Below are positions 36,990 through 48,203 of a stretch of 64,000 bases of DNA, one piece after another. Numbering within the stretch: position 1 is the first letter of the stretch; each line of letters begins with the position of its first letter. The translations under genes were made by a program, and so were the position numbers. The notes under the pieces were generated by a model that was not told where the DNA came from, did not search any database, and worked only from the letters and a program-made list of their open reading frames with translations. Origin of the DNA: Paraspadella gotoi (taxonomy: Eukaryota > Chaetognatha); contig CM119268.1 in assembly GCA_051294375.1 (NCBI GenBank), positions 15,439,103 through 15,503,102 on the forward strand. Reading direction: 5' to 3'.

Positions 36990-38760
36990 TTCACAAATAC
37001 ATTTTTAAGTATGTCTTTCACATCCTTTCAAAAGCTATTTTTAATTTTTAAATTTAAATACGCCATAAACATTGCCAGTACAGTGTAATAAACATTATTT
37101 ATACGACTTCAAACTACCATGAAACGAAAAGAAAATTAATTAATAATTAATTAATGAAACAAAATTTATCGAGAAACTGAAGAGACAGAATTATAGTTAT
37201 GAATTAAAAAAAAATAATAAGTTAAGTCGCCTCGTTATTTTTAACAAAATTTAATATCATCGGGACAATTTAAGTAAAATTAGTAATAATTACGAAGCGA
37301 CGTCGCTGAGTGTCCTTGTTTTTTTTTCTCTCCGAGGAGAAAGGGGATTTGAAGAGAGAGGAGCGAGTTTGATGATTCAATGAATCCCTGATGACTTTAC
37401 CTAAAAACGATGCGGCCTGAATAACAATAACCATTAAGTATCGCAACCAAGATATTTAGTCTCGCTATTTCTCTCTCTCTCTCTCTNNNNNNNNNNNNNN
37501 NNNNNNNNNNNNNNNNNNNNNNNNNNNNNNNNNNNNNNNNNNNNNNNNNNNNNNNNNNNNNNNNNNNNNNNNNNNNNNNNNNNNNNNNNNNNNNNNNNNN
37601 NNNNNNNNNNNNNNNNNNNNNNNNNNNNNNNNNNNNNNNNNNNNNNNNNNNNNNNNNNNNNNNNNNTCCTGCCTCCACTCTTCTCATTTTCTTTACTCTC
37701 CTTCATTCATACTCTTTTTCACACACCAAATATTCTACAGCCATTTAAAATATATTTCCCTAAAGTGAGAGTCTTTGTCTTGAAAGAGAATTTCGAAACT
37801 CTAACCTGTATTTTATTATAAAACGGTTCTAAATTGTAATACATTCTCTGGATTTGCCTCTCGAAAAAATTGTCAAAAACTTCCATAAAAAAAAAATGCT
37901 CGTTCGGGGCACCGACGGATCCAGCGCCGAACTCCTTCACCCCTCGAGTTTAACTCTCTTCAATTCTTACACCCCTTTTCTTCCTCCACCCTTCTTTCAC
38001 TCTTATCCTCCGCTTCTTTCCTTCCTCTGCATTTCTTCTTCTCTCTACTCTTCTTTTCTCCATTCCACTTCCCTNNNNNNNNNNNNNNNNNNNNNNNNNN
38101 NNNNNNNNNNNNNNNNNNNNNNNNNNNNNNNNNNNNNNNNNNNNNNNNNNNNNNNNNNNNNNNNNNNNNNNNNNNNNNNNNNNNNNNNNNNNNNNNNNNN
38201 NNNNNNNNNNNNNNNNNNNNNNNNNNNNNNNNNNNNNNNNNNNNNNNNNNNNNNNNNNNNNNNNNNNNNNNNNNNNNNNNNNNNNNNNNNNNNNNNNNNN
38301 NNNNNNNNNNNNNNNNTTTTTCGCGACATTTAAAAATAGATGCGCGGATTCTCTTATCTTTTGGTTGGATCATTAAATTTTTCGCCACAAAATTATATCA
38401 AATTATGCGTTTCACTAGTCTTCACGGCAAAAGTGTTTCTGATATATTTAGCTTCTTTTTTTACATCTATACTTTAATTTTAAATATATATATATATGTA
38501 AATCTATATATATATGTAAATATGCTTTCAAAATGATAAGCCCTGGTTTGAATTCCTTTTATATTTTAAATAATTAATTCATCAAGAAAAAAAATGTTTA
38601 TTTTAATATTAAATTTGTTGACCCATCCACTTTTTTCATAGCTTTCCATTTTCCCTTAGTTCTTCTTCAAAATTCCTTTTCCTTTCCGGTTGTCCTTCCC
38701 ATTCCATCTTCTCAACAGAAGTGCCGAAGCCCATTTGTCTCCTTGGTCCACCATCCGCGG
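36875..38760. other. Gap-broken stretch without a supported gene
   Basis: Holds a short (GA)n near 36958-36982, AT-rich sequence with TA repeats near 38485-38520, and gaps at 37487-37666 and 38075-38316. I see no convincing exon. Confidence 0.5.
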
Positions 38761-38767
38761 GTCAGGT

Positions 38768-39626
38768 TAGATAATGCAATTGATGGTCGTTGAGGCGACG
38801 ACGAAAGCGACGTCTATGACGACGACGATGAACACGACAATGAGAACAAAAAATTTCGCTATCGACTGCGATGACAACAACAACAAATCACAAGATTTCT
38901 CCACATAAAAACACCCCAAAAAGTTGACAATGACGAAATCCTATCTCGGAAACTCGCCACACCGACTCTGATAAAACCGACGAAAACGACGATAAAGACG
39001 ACGACGACGGCGCCAACGACAACGAGGACAACGTCCAGGCCCACTTTTTTTTACGAGCTCCACCTTTGGGTTTTTTCCGTCGATTCGGTGAGTTCACGTT
39101 TCCGGTCTATGTGGCCGAATGTCATCGGTCCGTCGTCGTCGTTTCGAGCCGTCCCCGTCAACGGCCGTGTCGTTGTCGTTGTTATCGTTGTTGACTCCGC
39201 TGTTATGGTTGTTACTGAGGCTCTGAGCTTCGAAAATCGTTATCCCTCCGGAAAAATGTCGTTCGCGTTCGACCTTCCGACTTCGTTGAGTCACCCAGTC
39301 ACCCACCCATCCAATTCCTTACCTTTTCACTCAACCCCTCACCCTCGCTCTCTCCTTCGATTCGAACTCCCCTCAATCAAGCGCTTCCATTGTCTCCACC
39401 AAATTACGAATGAACATCGACGTCTCCGCCCGAATCGTTTATCGCGGCCCAGATTTTCACCCTCGCCACTCTCTGCCAACACCCCCTCCTCACCCTCTAC
39501 CCTCAACTACCTCGTCACACTCCGCCTCATCGACGCGGCAAAACCGGGTCACCCCGATGCCTCAGTGACAATCCTTCAATAATTCCCCTGACGAAAGTTT
39601 CTCATTAGCGCCTCGGGTCTCCGATG

Positions 39627-39705
<79 letters not shown>

Positions 39706-40113
39706 AAACGCGGTTGTCCGTTATGGGAGACACTCAAAAGGATGTTGGGTATGGATCGTTTATTGGAAAACGTCTGCAGAAAAAGGAACAGGAAAAATCT
39801 TTTTTCTGAAAACAACCCCCAAGTTTAATCCTTCAGCATATGTACTCTTTGGCTTTTTTGGTCAGAATTACTGGCAATCGTTATCGTAATTATGTTCAAA
39901 AATTTTATTACGCGCCGACACCGCCACCTCCAACCATGTCCGCCCACCGCTACTTTCTTCAGCAGAAACGATGGCGTCATATTGTGACGAAAACGTGGAG
40001 AAGATGGCGTTGTTGATGGCGACTCGGCCGGCGGGGGCGACGGTGGCGGCGGTAGCTCCGGTCAAAAAGGAAAAGGTGACGGGGAGGTAGGCGGTCTCGA
40101 CCGGCGGCGGTGG
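38768..40113 (-). CDS. Candidate multi-pass membrane protein built on Val-rich (GTC) segments
   Basis: Three minus-strand hydrophobic segments in order: about 40113-39985 (YLPVTFSFLTGATAATVAPA, then RVAINNAIFSTFSS), about 39046-38930 (GLDVVLVVVGAVVVVFIVVF) and about 38875-38768 (SIAKFFVLIVVFIVVVIDVA, ending INCII and TAA) after acceptor gttgtcatcgcag. The last starts with TCG in phase 0, like exon c of the 20-kb candidate. The acceptor of the middle exon is poor (A-rich) and the donors are weak, so the gene model is tentative. The plus strand is open in Asp/Asn-rich frames. Confidence 0.28.
39629..39702. repeat. (CT)n microsatellite
   Basis: Perfect CT run, followed within 20 bp by a short plus ORF. 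Confidence 0.95.
39723..39809 (+). CDS. Small ORF (28 aa) after a (CT)n leader
   Basis: ATG at 39723 reads MGDTQKDVGYGSFIGKRLQK and then KEQEKSFF. Charged and coding-like, in frame with QQTRLSV upstream. It may be a short terminal exon with the CT tract as its pyrimidine tract. Confidence 0.3.
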   Translation: MGDTQKDVGYGSFIGKRLQKKEQEKSFF

Positions 40114-40322
40114 CGGCGATCAAGTCGCGGCAGGACGACAGGAGCCGACGTAACTCATTGGCATTCAAAACCTTGGTTTGTCCCTTGTCACTGGCATTGT
40201 GCGGCGGGCAGGAACTCTTGGGAGGAGGGGATCAGGGAGAGGAGGAGGAGGAAGAGCGAGAGGAAGAGGAAGGGAAATAAAGGGACGAAGAGAAAAGAAG
40301 AAAACCAAGAAAAGAAAAATAA

Positions 40323-40508
40323 ATGAAATGTGGAGGAGGAGAAGGAGGAGGAGGAGGAGTCATCCTGCAAAGGCACCGAAAGCAGGGGACGAAGATGAAG
40401 TACAACGGGTCAAAGTATAAGAATGGGCGGGTCACAGATAAAGATGACACAAAAAACGAATCTGAATACGGCGATCTTGATGAGTTTGTCAATTCGACCG
40501 TAACGTGA
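40323..40508 (+). CDS. Candidate C-terminal exon, acidic/basic, unknown
   Basis: After a GGA-rich part the frame reads KMKYNGSKYKNGRVTDKDD and NESEYGDLDEFVNSTVT then TGA. The minus strand has an equally long Ser/Phe-rich frame. No domain. Confidence 0.28.
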   Translation: MKCGGGEGGGGGVILQRHRKQGTKMKYNGSKYKNGRVTDKDDTKNESEYGDLDEFVNSTVT

Positions 40509-40897
40509 CCCGAATGTTCAATGTCGATGGAAAGAGGGAAAGAAGGAAAGAAAAAAATGAAAGAATGAAAAAAAGAATGAATGAATGACGAAAAGAACGA
40601 ATCGATCTATTAACAAAAAAATAAAAATGTAATAGATTATTGAATTAGTGAATTAACGATTTTCAAATTGATGACGATCACGTTTTTAAAATAAGATTTG
40701 CGGTAAAAATAACTTATTTTAATGACTGTCCCTATTCTAATCCTTTCTAAAGCAAAACGTCTTTTACTAGTTTTTTATTACTCTTTTCTTGATCCAAAAT
40801 CTTTTACCCCTCTCTTTCTCTCGCTTTCTTTCTTTCACTCTTTTCTTTTCTTCTCCGGCGGCCATTTTGAAGGGCAGCCATTTTGAAAAGAGGGCTG

Positions 40898-41200
40898 CGC
40901 CTCTCTCTCTCTCTCTCTCTCCTCTCTCTCATCTCTCATCTCTGTCTCTTCGGCTGTCCAAGGCCCGCCAAATGGCCCTCACGATGCAAGACGCGGACGC
41001 GTAAGCGCCCTTCGAGGCCTCTTGTCCTCTTGCTGCCCTTTGTCAACCTCGTTATCACCGGCGTCGATGTCGAGATCTCTGCTCTCTTCATCTCTCATCT
41101 CTCTCTCTCTCTCTTCTCTCTGCTCTTCTCTCTCCTCTCTACTCTCTCATCGTCTCTCTCCTCTCTCTCTCACTCCTCCTCTCTCTCACGCTCTCTCGCT
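40898..41200. repeat. Interrupted CT-rich region
   Basis: CT tracts at 40901-40950 and 41085-41200 with unique sequence between (including atggccctcacgatgc near 40971). The long Ser/Leu-rich ORFs here are repeat-driven. 41200-42050 holds CT/C-rich sequence and a gap (41687-41921), with no supported gene. Confidence 0.7.
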
Positions 41201-42051
41201 ATACGTCTTGGTTGCTTCAAAGGCTCGCTTGGCATCCATTTGGACATTCCCCCATTTCTTGACCCCGTGACACGGGGAGGAGGCCCGTCGTCTCACCCAC
41301 GAACCTCACCCTCTCTCACCCAGACCTTGTCTCTCGGGATCCCCTCTCTCCGCTCCCAACCTTACCCAACCTTACCATTTTTTTTCTTTCCTTCGCCTCC
41401 ACCCACGTCGTCGAATTGGTAATGTCCCAATGTTCGAGTGTCACCTCATTTGGACCCAAATGGGCCTCTTGATACAGTCGTCTTCTCGGCCACGGACGAG
41501 CGGGGATGTCGAACGAGGGTAGTGGGGTGAGTGAGAGGGAAAGTAGGTAGGGGGAGGGCGGCGAGCAAGGGAGGAGGAAAAAGAGGGAAAGGGGGGGCGC
41601 TGCTTACATCAGCACATCAAAGGAGAGAGAAACGCAAAATCGAATCGAGTTTTTCTTTACGTCGTCGTCGAAGAGTTTTTTGCGCTNNNNNNNNNNNNNN
41701 NNNNNNNNNNNNNNNNNNNNNNNNNNNNNNNNNNNNNNNNNNNNNNNNNNNNNNNNNNNNNNNNNNNNNNNNNNNNNNNNNNNNNNNNNNNNNNNNNNNN
41801 NNNNNNNNNNNNNNNNNNNNNNNNNNNNNNNNNNNNNNNNNNNNNNNNNNNNNNNNNNNNNNNNNNNNNNNNNNNNNNNNNNNNNNNNNNNNNNNNNNNN
41901 NNNNNNNNNNNNNNNNNNNNNGGCGAATATTTTCTGATCGCTCGTCCATTCAGATTGGTGATGGATCAAACGAAAAACATCAAAATTGTCTAATTACTGT
42001 ACCAGTACTGAATCGTTCTTTTCTCTCCAGACGTAAAAAAAATACCCTAAA

Positions 42052-42261
42052 ATGCTTTTCCAGTTCTTTTTCGGCTTTAAATTTTGTGCTCTCCTTACTC
42101 TTTTTCCGAGGCTTTTGGTCACCTCGGTTCCATGTAATGGAATCCTCTTTCACGAACAGAAACTTGTCGTTGAATTCCCATTAGACTCGTTCTCGGAGAG
42201 GAGAGGTCCTTTTCAGTCACCCACCCTTTTTACTTTCACCAAACCTTACCTTTGCTCATAA
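42052..42261 (+). CDS. Candidate small secreted protein (69 aa)
   Basis: ATG in context TAAAATGC. The N-terminus MLFQFFFGFKFCALLTLFPR and LLVTSVPCNG looks like a signal peptide with a cleavage region near residue 27. The mature part is polar (FHEQKLVVEFPLDSFSERRG) and ends PYLCS then TAA. It has three Cys. Single-exon and without homology evidence, so chance remains possible. Confidence 0.3.
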   Translation: MLFQFFFGFKFCALLTLFPRLLVTSVPCNGILFHEQKLVVEFPLDSFSERRGPFQSPTLFTFTKPYLCS

Positions 42262-42589
42262 AACCCTTACCCTTCGAACTAAAGATTTCGCCGATTTATT
42301 CATCTTACATTTGTAATAATAGATAGGTGAGGCCGAATCTAAATTGTCATTACTTAACTCCATATATACTTTAAACCTACCAGTTTTCAGTTTGCTTCCT
42401 CCACCCACGTCCTTCCCTTTCTCGTCCTTTCTTTTCTTTTCTTTTTCCTTTCACTTCCTCTTTACTTCATCATCCTTTTCCTCCACATCATGCCGACCTC
42501 ACGTGACCAGGTGAAGGGCGACACAAAGAGAAAAAAATGGATCTCATTACTGCGCGAAAGCGACGAGACGATTTCGGGGCTATTTCTCG

Positions 42590-42592
<3 letters not shown>

Positions 42593-42681
<89 letters not shown>

Positions 42682-42683
42682 GA
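42593..42683. repeat. (GA)n microsatellite
   Basis: GA run with one GA/AG slip; a single CACGTG lies upstream at 42500. Confidence 0.9.
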
Positions 42684-43495
42684 GTACATACATCGTACAA
42701 TCTTTATTCTGTGTGTATGAGTTTTGTATGTCTGTTTACGATCTAACTCGTTTTTCACTAATTCCCTACTCTCCCTACGACGAAATCCCCTCTCGTCGTC
42801 CAAAGAGTCCGTAAAGATTTTACCGTCACTTGCCGACCCAATTTCCTGACCTTTCTCTCCCCCCCCCCCAAATAGTTCCATCTCTAGCTGTCGTTCGGCA
42901 ATTTTGGTGTCATTGTTTGCTTTGTATTTTTTACTGCGGCTACTGCTACTGCTACTGCTACTTCGAAAAGATACAAAACTCGGAAATTTTTTTTTATTTT
43001 TATAACTATAAAAACGTAATATTGTGCTTGAAATCGAACGAATTATCTCTCAATTTATTTCATCCATTTTCACTCGCATGTCCTTCCGTTCGCTCCCCCC
43101 TCCGGAGGACTCCAAAAGCCCCTAAACCCCCACTCCACGCGGCCGTTATCTGCTGGGGGCCACAGGGTCGCAGAGCCTTGTTTTGGTCACGTTTCCGGGC
43201 CGATCCGCGCACCGCTTCCCGTTTCCCTTTCTTTTTTTCTTCTTTATTTCTTTGTCTCATTCAATTCTTAATCCGGTCGTTTTTCTCCTTATTCTTCGTT
43301 ATTATGTTCAAACGGTATACATCTGTGTTCGTTATGTATATAAATTATGTTGAGGTAATATTCCAGGTAAAATTAAAAATGAAGCCCATACAAACAAAAA
43401 ATATTTTAACGTTATAATAACAGTTTTGCAGCGAATCAAGTCAAATGTTGTTGGTATATAACTCCGACAATTCATTATAATAATATCTATTCAAG

Positions 43496-43658
43496 AGCGA
43501 CCAAAAAGGACGGGGACGAAAAATTCGGCGACGAAGACGACGACGAAAACGACGACGAAGACGACGACAACGATGACAAATGGTCCATCCCTTACCGCAA
43601 TTCCTTCCGAATACTTGGATTTTCCTCCCTCTCATCCTTCATCCCGGTGGGCTTTCTT

Positions 43659-43660
<2 letters not shown>
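43496..43660 (+). CDS. Candidate Asp-rich exon
   Basis: The plus frame reads KKDGDEKFGDEDDDENDDED, then NDDKWSIPYRNSFRILGFSS, before the CT tract. Another plus frame is Thr/Lys-rich, and the minus strand gives a Val-rich membrane segment. Strand is unresolved. Confidence 0.27.

Positions 43661-43661
<1 letters not shown>

Positions 43662-43719
<58 letters not shown>
43662..43719. repeat. (CT)n microsatellite acting as a possible polypyrimidine tract
   Basis: Perfect CT run that flows into cgctcag, an ideal 3' splice site. Confidence 0.95.
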
Positions 43720-43721
<2 letters not shown>

Positions 43722-43726
43722 CTCAG

Positions 43727-43773
43727 CAGACAGGCACCATTGATGACGACATCGGCGCTGGAGGAAACAAGAG
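43727..43773 (+). CDS. Candidate 47-nt exon after the CT tract
   Basis: Acceptor gctcag at 43726 and donor AAGAG/GTTTTG at 43774. The frame reads QTGTIDDDIGAGGNK. Neighbouring exons are not identified. Confidence 0.25.
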
Positions 43774-44014
43774 GTTTTGTCTGAGTTTTAAGTGTCTTGG
43801 GTTCTGGTCGGTCATCTCCTCAGTGCCCATTGGGAATCCGGACGGTGGGTTTTCCTGCCAAAAGAGGGTGGAGGGTCGCGGGAGGTGAGGTGTTCAGGGT
43901 TCACCGAGGTTCAAAGTCGTGGCCGTCCACAGTCTCTGCCGGTGAGTGAGTGGAAAATCCCGAGTTCGCGGCCGGCTTCTTGACCAATTGTTTAATGAAA
44001 GAATTCTGAGGTTT

Positions 44015-44221
44015 TCATTGAACAGAGAACCATAAGCCAAGTCTATTTTGTATAGCGACTAAGATAAAGACGACAACGACAACGACGATCGTGAAAGGTT
44101 GATGGTAGAGAATTTTCAGCATCGTTGAAATCCAGATACTGCGAAGTCGGATTCGTTGGACGGTCAGATTATTATTGAAGTAGAAAGCGGCGGACAATGA
44201 CATCGGAGGTGCGCCAGCCAT
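44015..44221 (-). CDS. Candidate small single-pass membrane protein (68 aa)
   Basis: ATG at 44221 in good context (AAAATGGC). Sequence starts MAGAPPMSLSAAFYFNNNLT, has a basic linker (VQRIRLRSIWISTMLKILYH), then one hydrophobic helix (FTIVVVVVVFILVAI) and a short tail QNRLGLWFSVQ, TGA. Contains one N-glycosylation sequon (NNLT). Predicted to sit in a membrane by one helix; function unknown. Confidence 0.42.
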   Translation of the reverse strand: MAGAPPMSLSAAFYFNNNLTVQRIRLRSIWISTMLKILYHQPFTIVVVVVVFILVAIQNRLGLWFSVQ

Positions 44222-44447
44222 TTTAAAATAAACGTGGTAGATATTAGTTTTGATATTTAAAAAAAATTAGATTTCATCACACTTTAATTAATTTTCACTC
44301 CCATGGCATCTGCGTGGCAAAACCCAAAAAAGTCGACGAAGCCACGGTGTGAGCTGCGGGTCTAAAGTTTTATGTCGCGTAAACTATACGTATACTGCCC
44401 TTTCAGTTCTGTTCGTTTTCCTCTCTTCTCTCTCTTTCCCTTCCCCA

Positions 44448-44575
<128 letters not shown>

Positions 44576-44598
44576 TCTCCTTTCGCTTTGGGTTCCAG

Positions 44599-44654
44599 TC
44601 GGTCACACAATTGGTCAGAAGCCTCGAGGGAATTTCGTTGGAATTCGTTCAGAG
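44599..44654 (+). CDS. Candidate 56-nt exon after (CT)60
   Basis: Bounded by ggttccag and donor CAGAG/GTGCGG; reads SVTQLVRSLEGISLEFVQ. The residue mix is coding-like, but flanking exons are not found. Confidence 0.28.
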
Positions 44655-44707
44655 GTGCGGCGCTGTTCGGCGCGGCGCGGTGCGGTGCTGTGCGGTGCGG
44701 CCCCAAG

Positions 44708-44715
44708 TGACGTCA
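44708..44715. promoter_or_regulatory. CRE palindrome TGACGTCA
   Basis: Perfect CREB/ATF site, 14 bp before the E-box cluster. Confidence 0.4.
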
Positions 44716-44728
44716 TGTTCCAAAGGGT

Positions 44729-45059
44729 CACGTGGTCATATGGTTCGCGAGGTTCACGTGATCGTGATATTTCAATTGGTCATGTGATAAAAAGGTTTTC
44801 GGGAATTGGCTTCGAGGATGGCATCGACTACGAAGCTTCGGTCCAGATCTAGCACTTGATTAATGAAATAAATCAATTTATATTTCGGTCTCAAACCTCA
44901 ACCGGAACCTCGGGCATTTAACTTTACTAAGCCCCGTCTTCTGTCTTCCCCCGAGCGCCATTTTCTATCGGTCACGCGCCCTAAGAGAGAAACCGACGAA
45001 AGACACGTGCGCGGGCACGTGATCCTCAGCTGATCACGTGATGCTTTTCGAATCACGTG
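44729..45059. promoter_or_regulatory. Cluster of six CACGTG E-boxes in 331 bp
   Basis: CACGTG at 44729, 44755, 45004, 45016, 45035 and 45054, most within TCACGTGA-type cores, plus a CATGTG at about 44781. Looks like a bHLH-Zip-responsive promoter or enhancer. The nearest plus ORF begins at 45178. Confidence 0.55.
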
Positions 45060-45177
45060 ATGGGAACCCGGATGTTAGGGAAAAGAGAGGTTCCTTGATG
45101 ATGGAAAAGGAGAAGGAAGGATGTAGATATTGGAAAATTAAAAAAAATGGACATTGGAAAATGGACATTGAACTGTC

Positions 45178-45342
45178 ATGTCGGAGAAGAACAAGACAAA
45201 ACAACAGTTAAGGGACGTGAAAGCTTTTGAAAACCGGGTGACATTAGAAGTAAAAATTGAAAATTTAAAGGATCAGGAGTTAGGTACAGGAAGAGAGAGG
45301 GAGAGACAAGTGCGAGATGGAGGGAAGGAAAAGGACTCCTGA
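45178..45342 (+). CDS. Candidate first coding exon (54 codons)
   Basis: ATG at 45178 reads MSEKNKTKQQLRDVKAFENR then VTLEVKIENLKDQEL. A donor TTAG/GTACAG follows (about 45280), like that of the 11.2-kb gene; unspliced, the frame ends TGA at 45342. A GTGAGT donor also lies at about 45360 in another frame (MEGRKRTPDSLKPE). Charged and helical; the E-box cluster lies 120 bp upstream. Confidence 0.35.
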   Translation: MSEKNKTKQQLRDVKAFENRVTLEVKIENLKDQELGTGRERERQVRDGGKEKDS

Positions 45343-45918
45343 CTCATTGAAGCCAGAGGTGAGTTCCCAAGGGAGACCTGAAAGGACCACTCGGCGTTGG
45401 TCATTCATTGCGTCGGGCCGCGCAAAGCGTCCGCTGGGATTCCAGGTTCTGGGAGGAGAAACCGGAAAGAGGAAGAGGATAGGGAGAAGGTGGGAAGGTG
45501 GGAAGGTGGAGGGATGAGTTTGGGTAAGTTCAAGAAAATTTAGGTTGAAAGAACAAAAAAGTAGCCTATATTGACCGAGACTTGAAAAAAAAATAATACT
45601 AACGTTGATCAGTATGAAAATTATAAAATTGGCCGAAAAAAGAGAAATACAGATTCGTGTTTGTGAATAAATATTAGTATATTGAAAACATTTGATCAGT
45701 CGAATTTCATAAAATAAAGTAGCTAATTTACGTTAAAAATGACATAATAACTTCAATTTACGAATCCCTCAAAATCACGTTCACCGTTTTGATTCGATTC
45801 CATCTATCACCGATCACCACTTCTCCTTTCTTTCACTCAAACGACCCTTGGAGATTCTCTGACTCTCGACTAACGACGTTTCACACTTTTTCGTCTCACT
45901 GACGTTTCCTTCGTCGAC
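45343..45918. other. AT-rich stretch without a supported gene
   Basis: G-rich at 45440-45540, then AT-rich. Nothing recognisable. Confidence 0.5.
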
Positions 45919-46048
45919 GGATCCACCCATCAACCGCGACCCCTGGATCCACCAATCAAACGCGACCACCGGATCCAATCATCAACCATCTCTACCAGAT
46001 CCTCACATCAACCGCGACCACCGGATCCACCCATCAAACGCGACCACT
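45919..46048. repeat. 26-bp minisatellite, five units
   Basis: Five tandem units of exactly 26 bp starting at 45919, 45945, 45971, 45997 and 46023, each opening (G/A)GATCC and ending near GCGACCACC; the third is the most diverged. Confidence 0.92.
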
Positions 46049-46049
46049 G

Positions 46050-46900
46050 CCAAAAAACCACTCGCCATTCGACGGCGTTGGCGCGCAATTATTTTCACGC
46101 CCCCTCGACCATTGAGACTCGGCAAATTGTCGCGTCGGAGACAAACAAAACGACCCAACATTTCTCCGTTTCAGACTCGGGTTCGTTCTTCGCTTTACAT
46201 TCCTTTTTATTTCTTTCTTTCTTGGGGGGGGGTGAGGGAGAAGGGATGTCTTTAAATTCAATCCTTTGCGTTTATTCTTCGCTCTTTTTCAGATATCACT
46301 GTTGTTCTTTTTCCACTCCCCTTATTTTATCCAATTTCGCTTTTCCCTTCTTTCTCTGAACTCCATCATTGTCCCATCCGAATTTACTTCGCTCCTATCG
46401 CATTTCCCGCTTGTCAAATGTCCAATGTCCATCTCGCACTGTCATTCCATTTCCCTTACGACTACCTTCCTATTTTTATTCTCTCTTTATTTTCTCCCTC
46501 CTCTTTCTCCCCATCTCCCTCTTCTCTTCCATTCTCCTCTTCCTCTTTCGCTCCCTCTTCTCCTTGTCATTCGATGCTTTTCTACTGAGTGGACGACAGT
46601 CGTTAGTAGCGAGGGACTCGACCGGCCTAACGATCTTGACCACCGGCCGGCACCGGCGCTTTTCTCCTTGCGCGCGAATGCGCCAAAGCGGTTCACTGTG
46701 TGTGGAGCGATTCGAAAAAAAAAAAAAAAAACGTATAAATACGTAAAAAAGTGAGGAAGAAAATTCAATTTAAAAGTTTGTGAGATATATAAACAAAGCC
46801 AAATGTAGAGAAAACTAAAAAAGAATGTTAATAAAAAAAAAAATCTAAAAAATCATAAAAACACCCCCCGTCGTTAGAAACGTTTGGACGCGTTTCGCGG
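46050..46900. other. Pyrimidine-rich stretch, no supported gene
   Basis: A G run near 46226, C/T-rich sequence to 46580, a short GC-rich piece near 46610-46710 and an A run near 46717. ORFs here are compositional. Confidence 0.45.
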
Positions 46901-46924
46901 CGCTTTCCGAAGCGTCGGCCATAC

Positions 46925-46938
46925 GTTGCCATGGTTAC
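46925..46938. promoter_or_regulatory. X-box-like palindrome GTTGCCATGGTTAC
   Basis: Matches the RFX-factor X-box layout (GTNRCC, short spacer, RGYNAC-type half site). RFX factors control ciliary genes in animals. No gene start is proven next to it. Confidence 0.4.
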
Positions 46939-47077
46939 GAACAATTGCTCGTCGCCGAGTAATAAAAAAGTTAGTAGTCTTCAAAGGGTGTGAGAGAGGG
47001 GGATAGATGGAGTGCGAGTAGGATATAAAAAAAAACATCTCTGGATAGTGGATACGGTGGGACGGGACTGTTTCTTT

Positions 47078-47079
<2 letters not shown>

Positions 47080-47119
<40 letters not shown>

Positions 47120-47175
47120 CTCTTCCTCTCTCTCTCTCTCCTATCCTCTTCTCGTCTCTCTCTCTCCTACTCTTC
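47080..47175. repeat. Interrupted (CT)n tract
   Basis: Ends cctctatgttcatag, another acceptor-like junction. Beyond it lie GC-rich sequence and a GGA-rich tract to 47470; 47500-48200 is AT-rich with two short (GA)n runs (47982-48001, 48122-48152). Confidence 0.8.
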
Positions 47176-48118
47176 CTCTATGTTCATAGCGCGGCACGGC
47201 CGAGTGCGTCCGTCCGCACGCATCTTATCGCTTCGGGACTTTTCTGTCTCTCTCCTCTCAAAAGCCCCCGCGTGCGCAAGAAGGTTATCCGGATGACAAG
47301 AAATAGGGCAAAGGTGAGGCGGGGGCGATGTCAATCTGCCCATCAGTCGAGCGGGGGGGGGGAGGCAAGGGTTAAAGGGGAATGGGTGCAGGGCAATGGT
47401 GTGGCGGGCCAAAGAGGAGGAGGTGAGGAGGAGGAGGGAGGAGGAGGAGAGCGATCGAGAGAAACTCAGAAGGGAATCTGGTAGAATGCTGAACAGGGTC
47501 GAGACTGGACTTATTTCCATAGGAAATAATTTTTTTTACAAGCCGGAAGACTGAGGATTATTCAAAATGTCATTTACATATTTCATTTCAGATAATACGA
47601 AGTATGATAATACTATAATATATAATAGTGTAATAACACTATAAAGCATTGTTGGCGGAGAGACCCAAAAATTTTAACGACATTAAAAATTTGTTTCAAT
47701 TCTAAAACATAAAATTAATCAATGTTTGAGAAACGGTTCTAATAAAGGAGTGAATTACCAAAGGAAAGAGACGAATAGAAAAGGAGGAAGAGAGAAAAAA
47801 GTAAGAGAGAGTCAGAAAAAGAAATAGATGGGGGAAAAAACTGAAACAAAAGAGGCCGAATGACACGGAGGAACAGACGACGACAAAAAAGTCCAAATAG
47901 ATCTGGACATTCCTTGCATATTGCAAAAGGTCACGGGAAGAGCCACTTGCGAACGAAAAAAGGGAGGGAGATGAAAGAGAGAGAGAGAGAGAGAGAGAGA
48001 AAAGTTACCAAATCCATTTTGACCCTTTTCCTTTTTTTTCTCCTTTTTTCCTTTTGTGCTGATGGTGGCCACTGTTTTGCTGTCACTGAATCATCAGGGA
48101 AATAAATGATGAGAGGAA

Positions 48119-48155
<37 letters not shown>

Positions 48156-48203
48156 GAAACAAAGAATGACTTATAGATGATGTATTAGGGAACGGGGGGT
48201 GAC

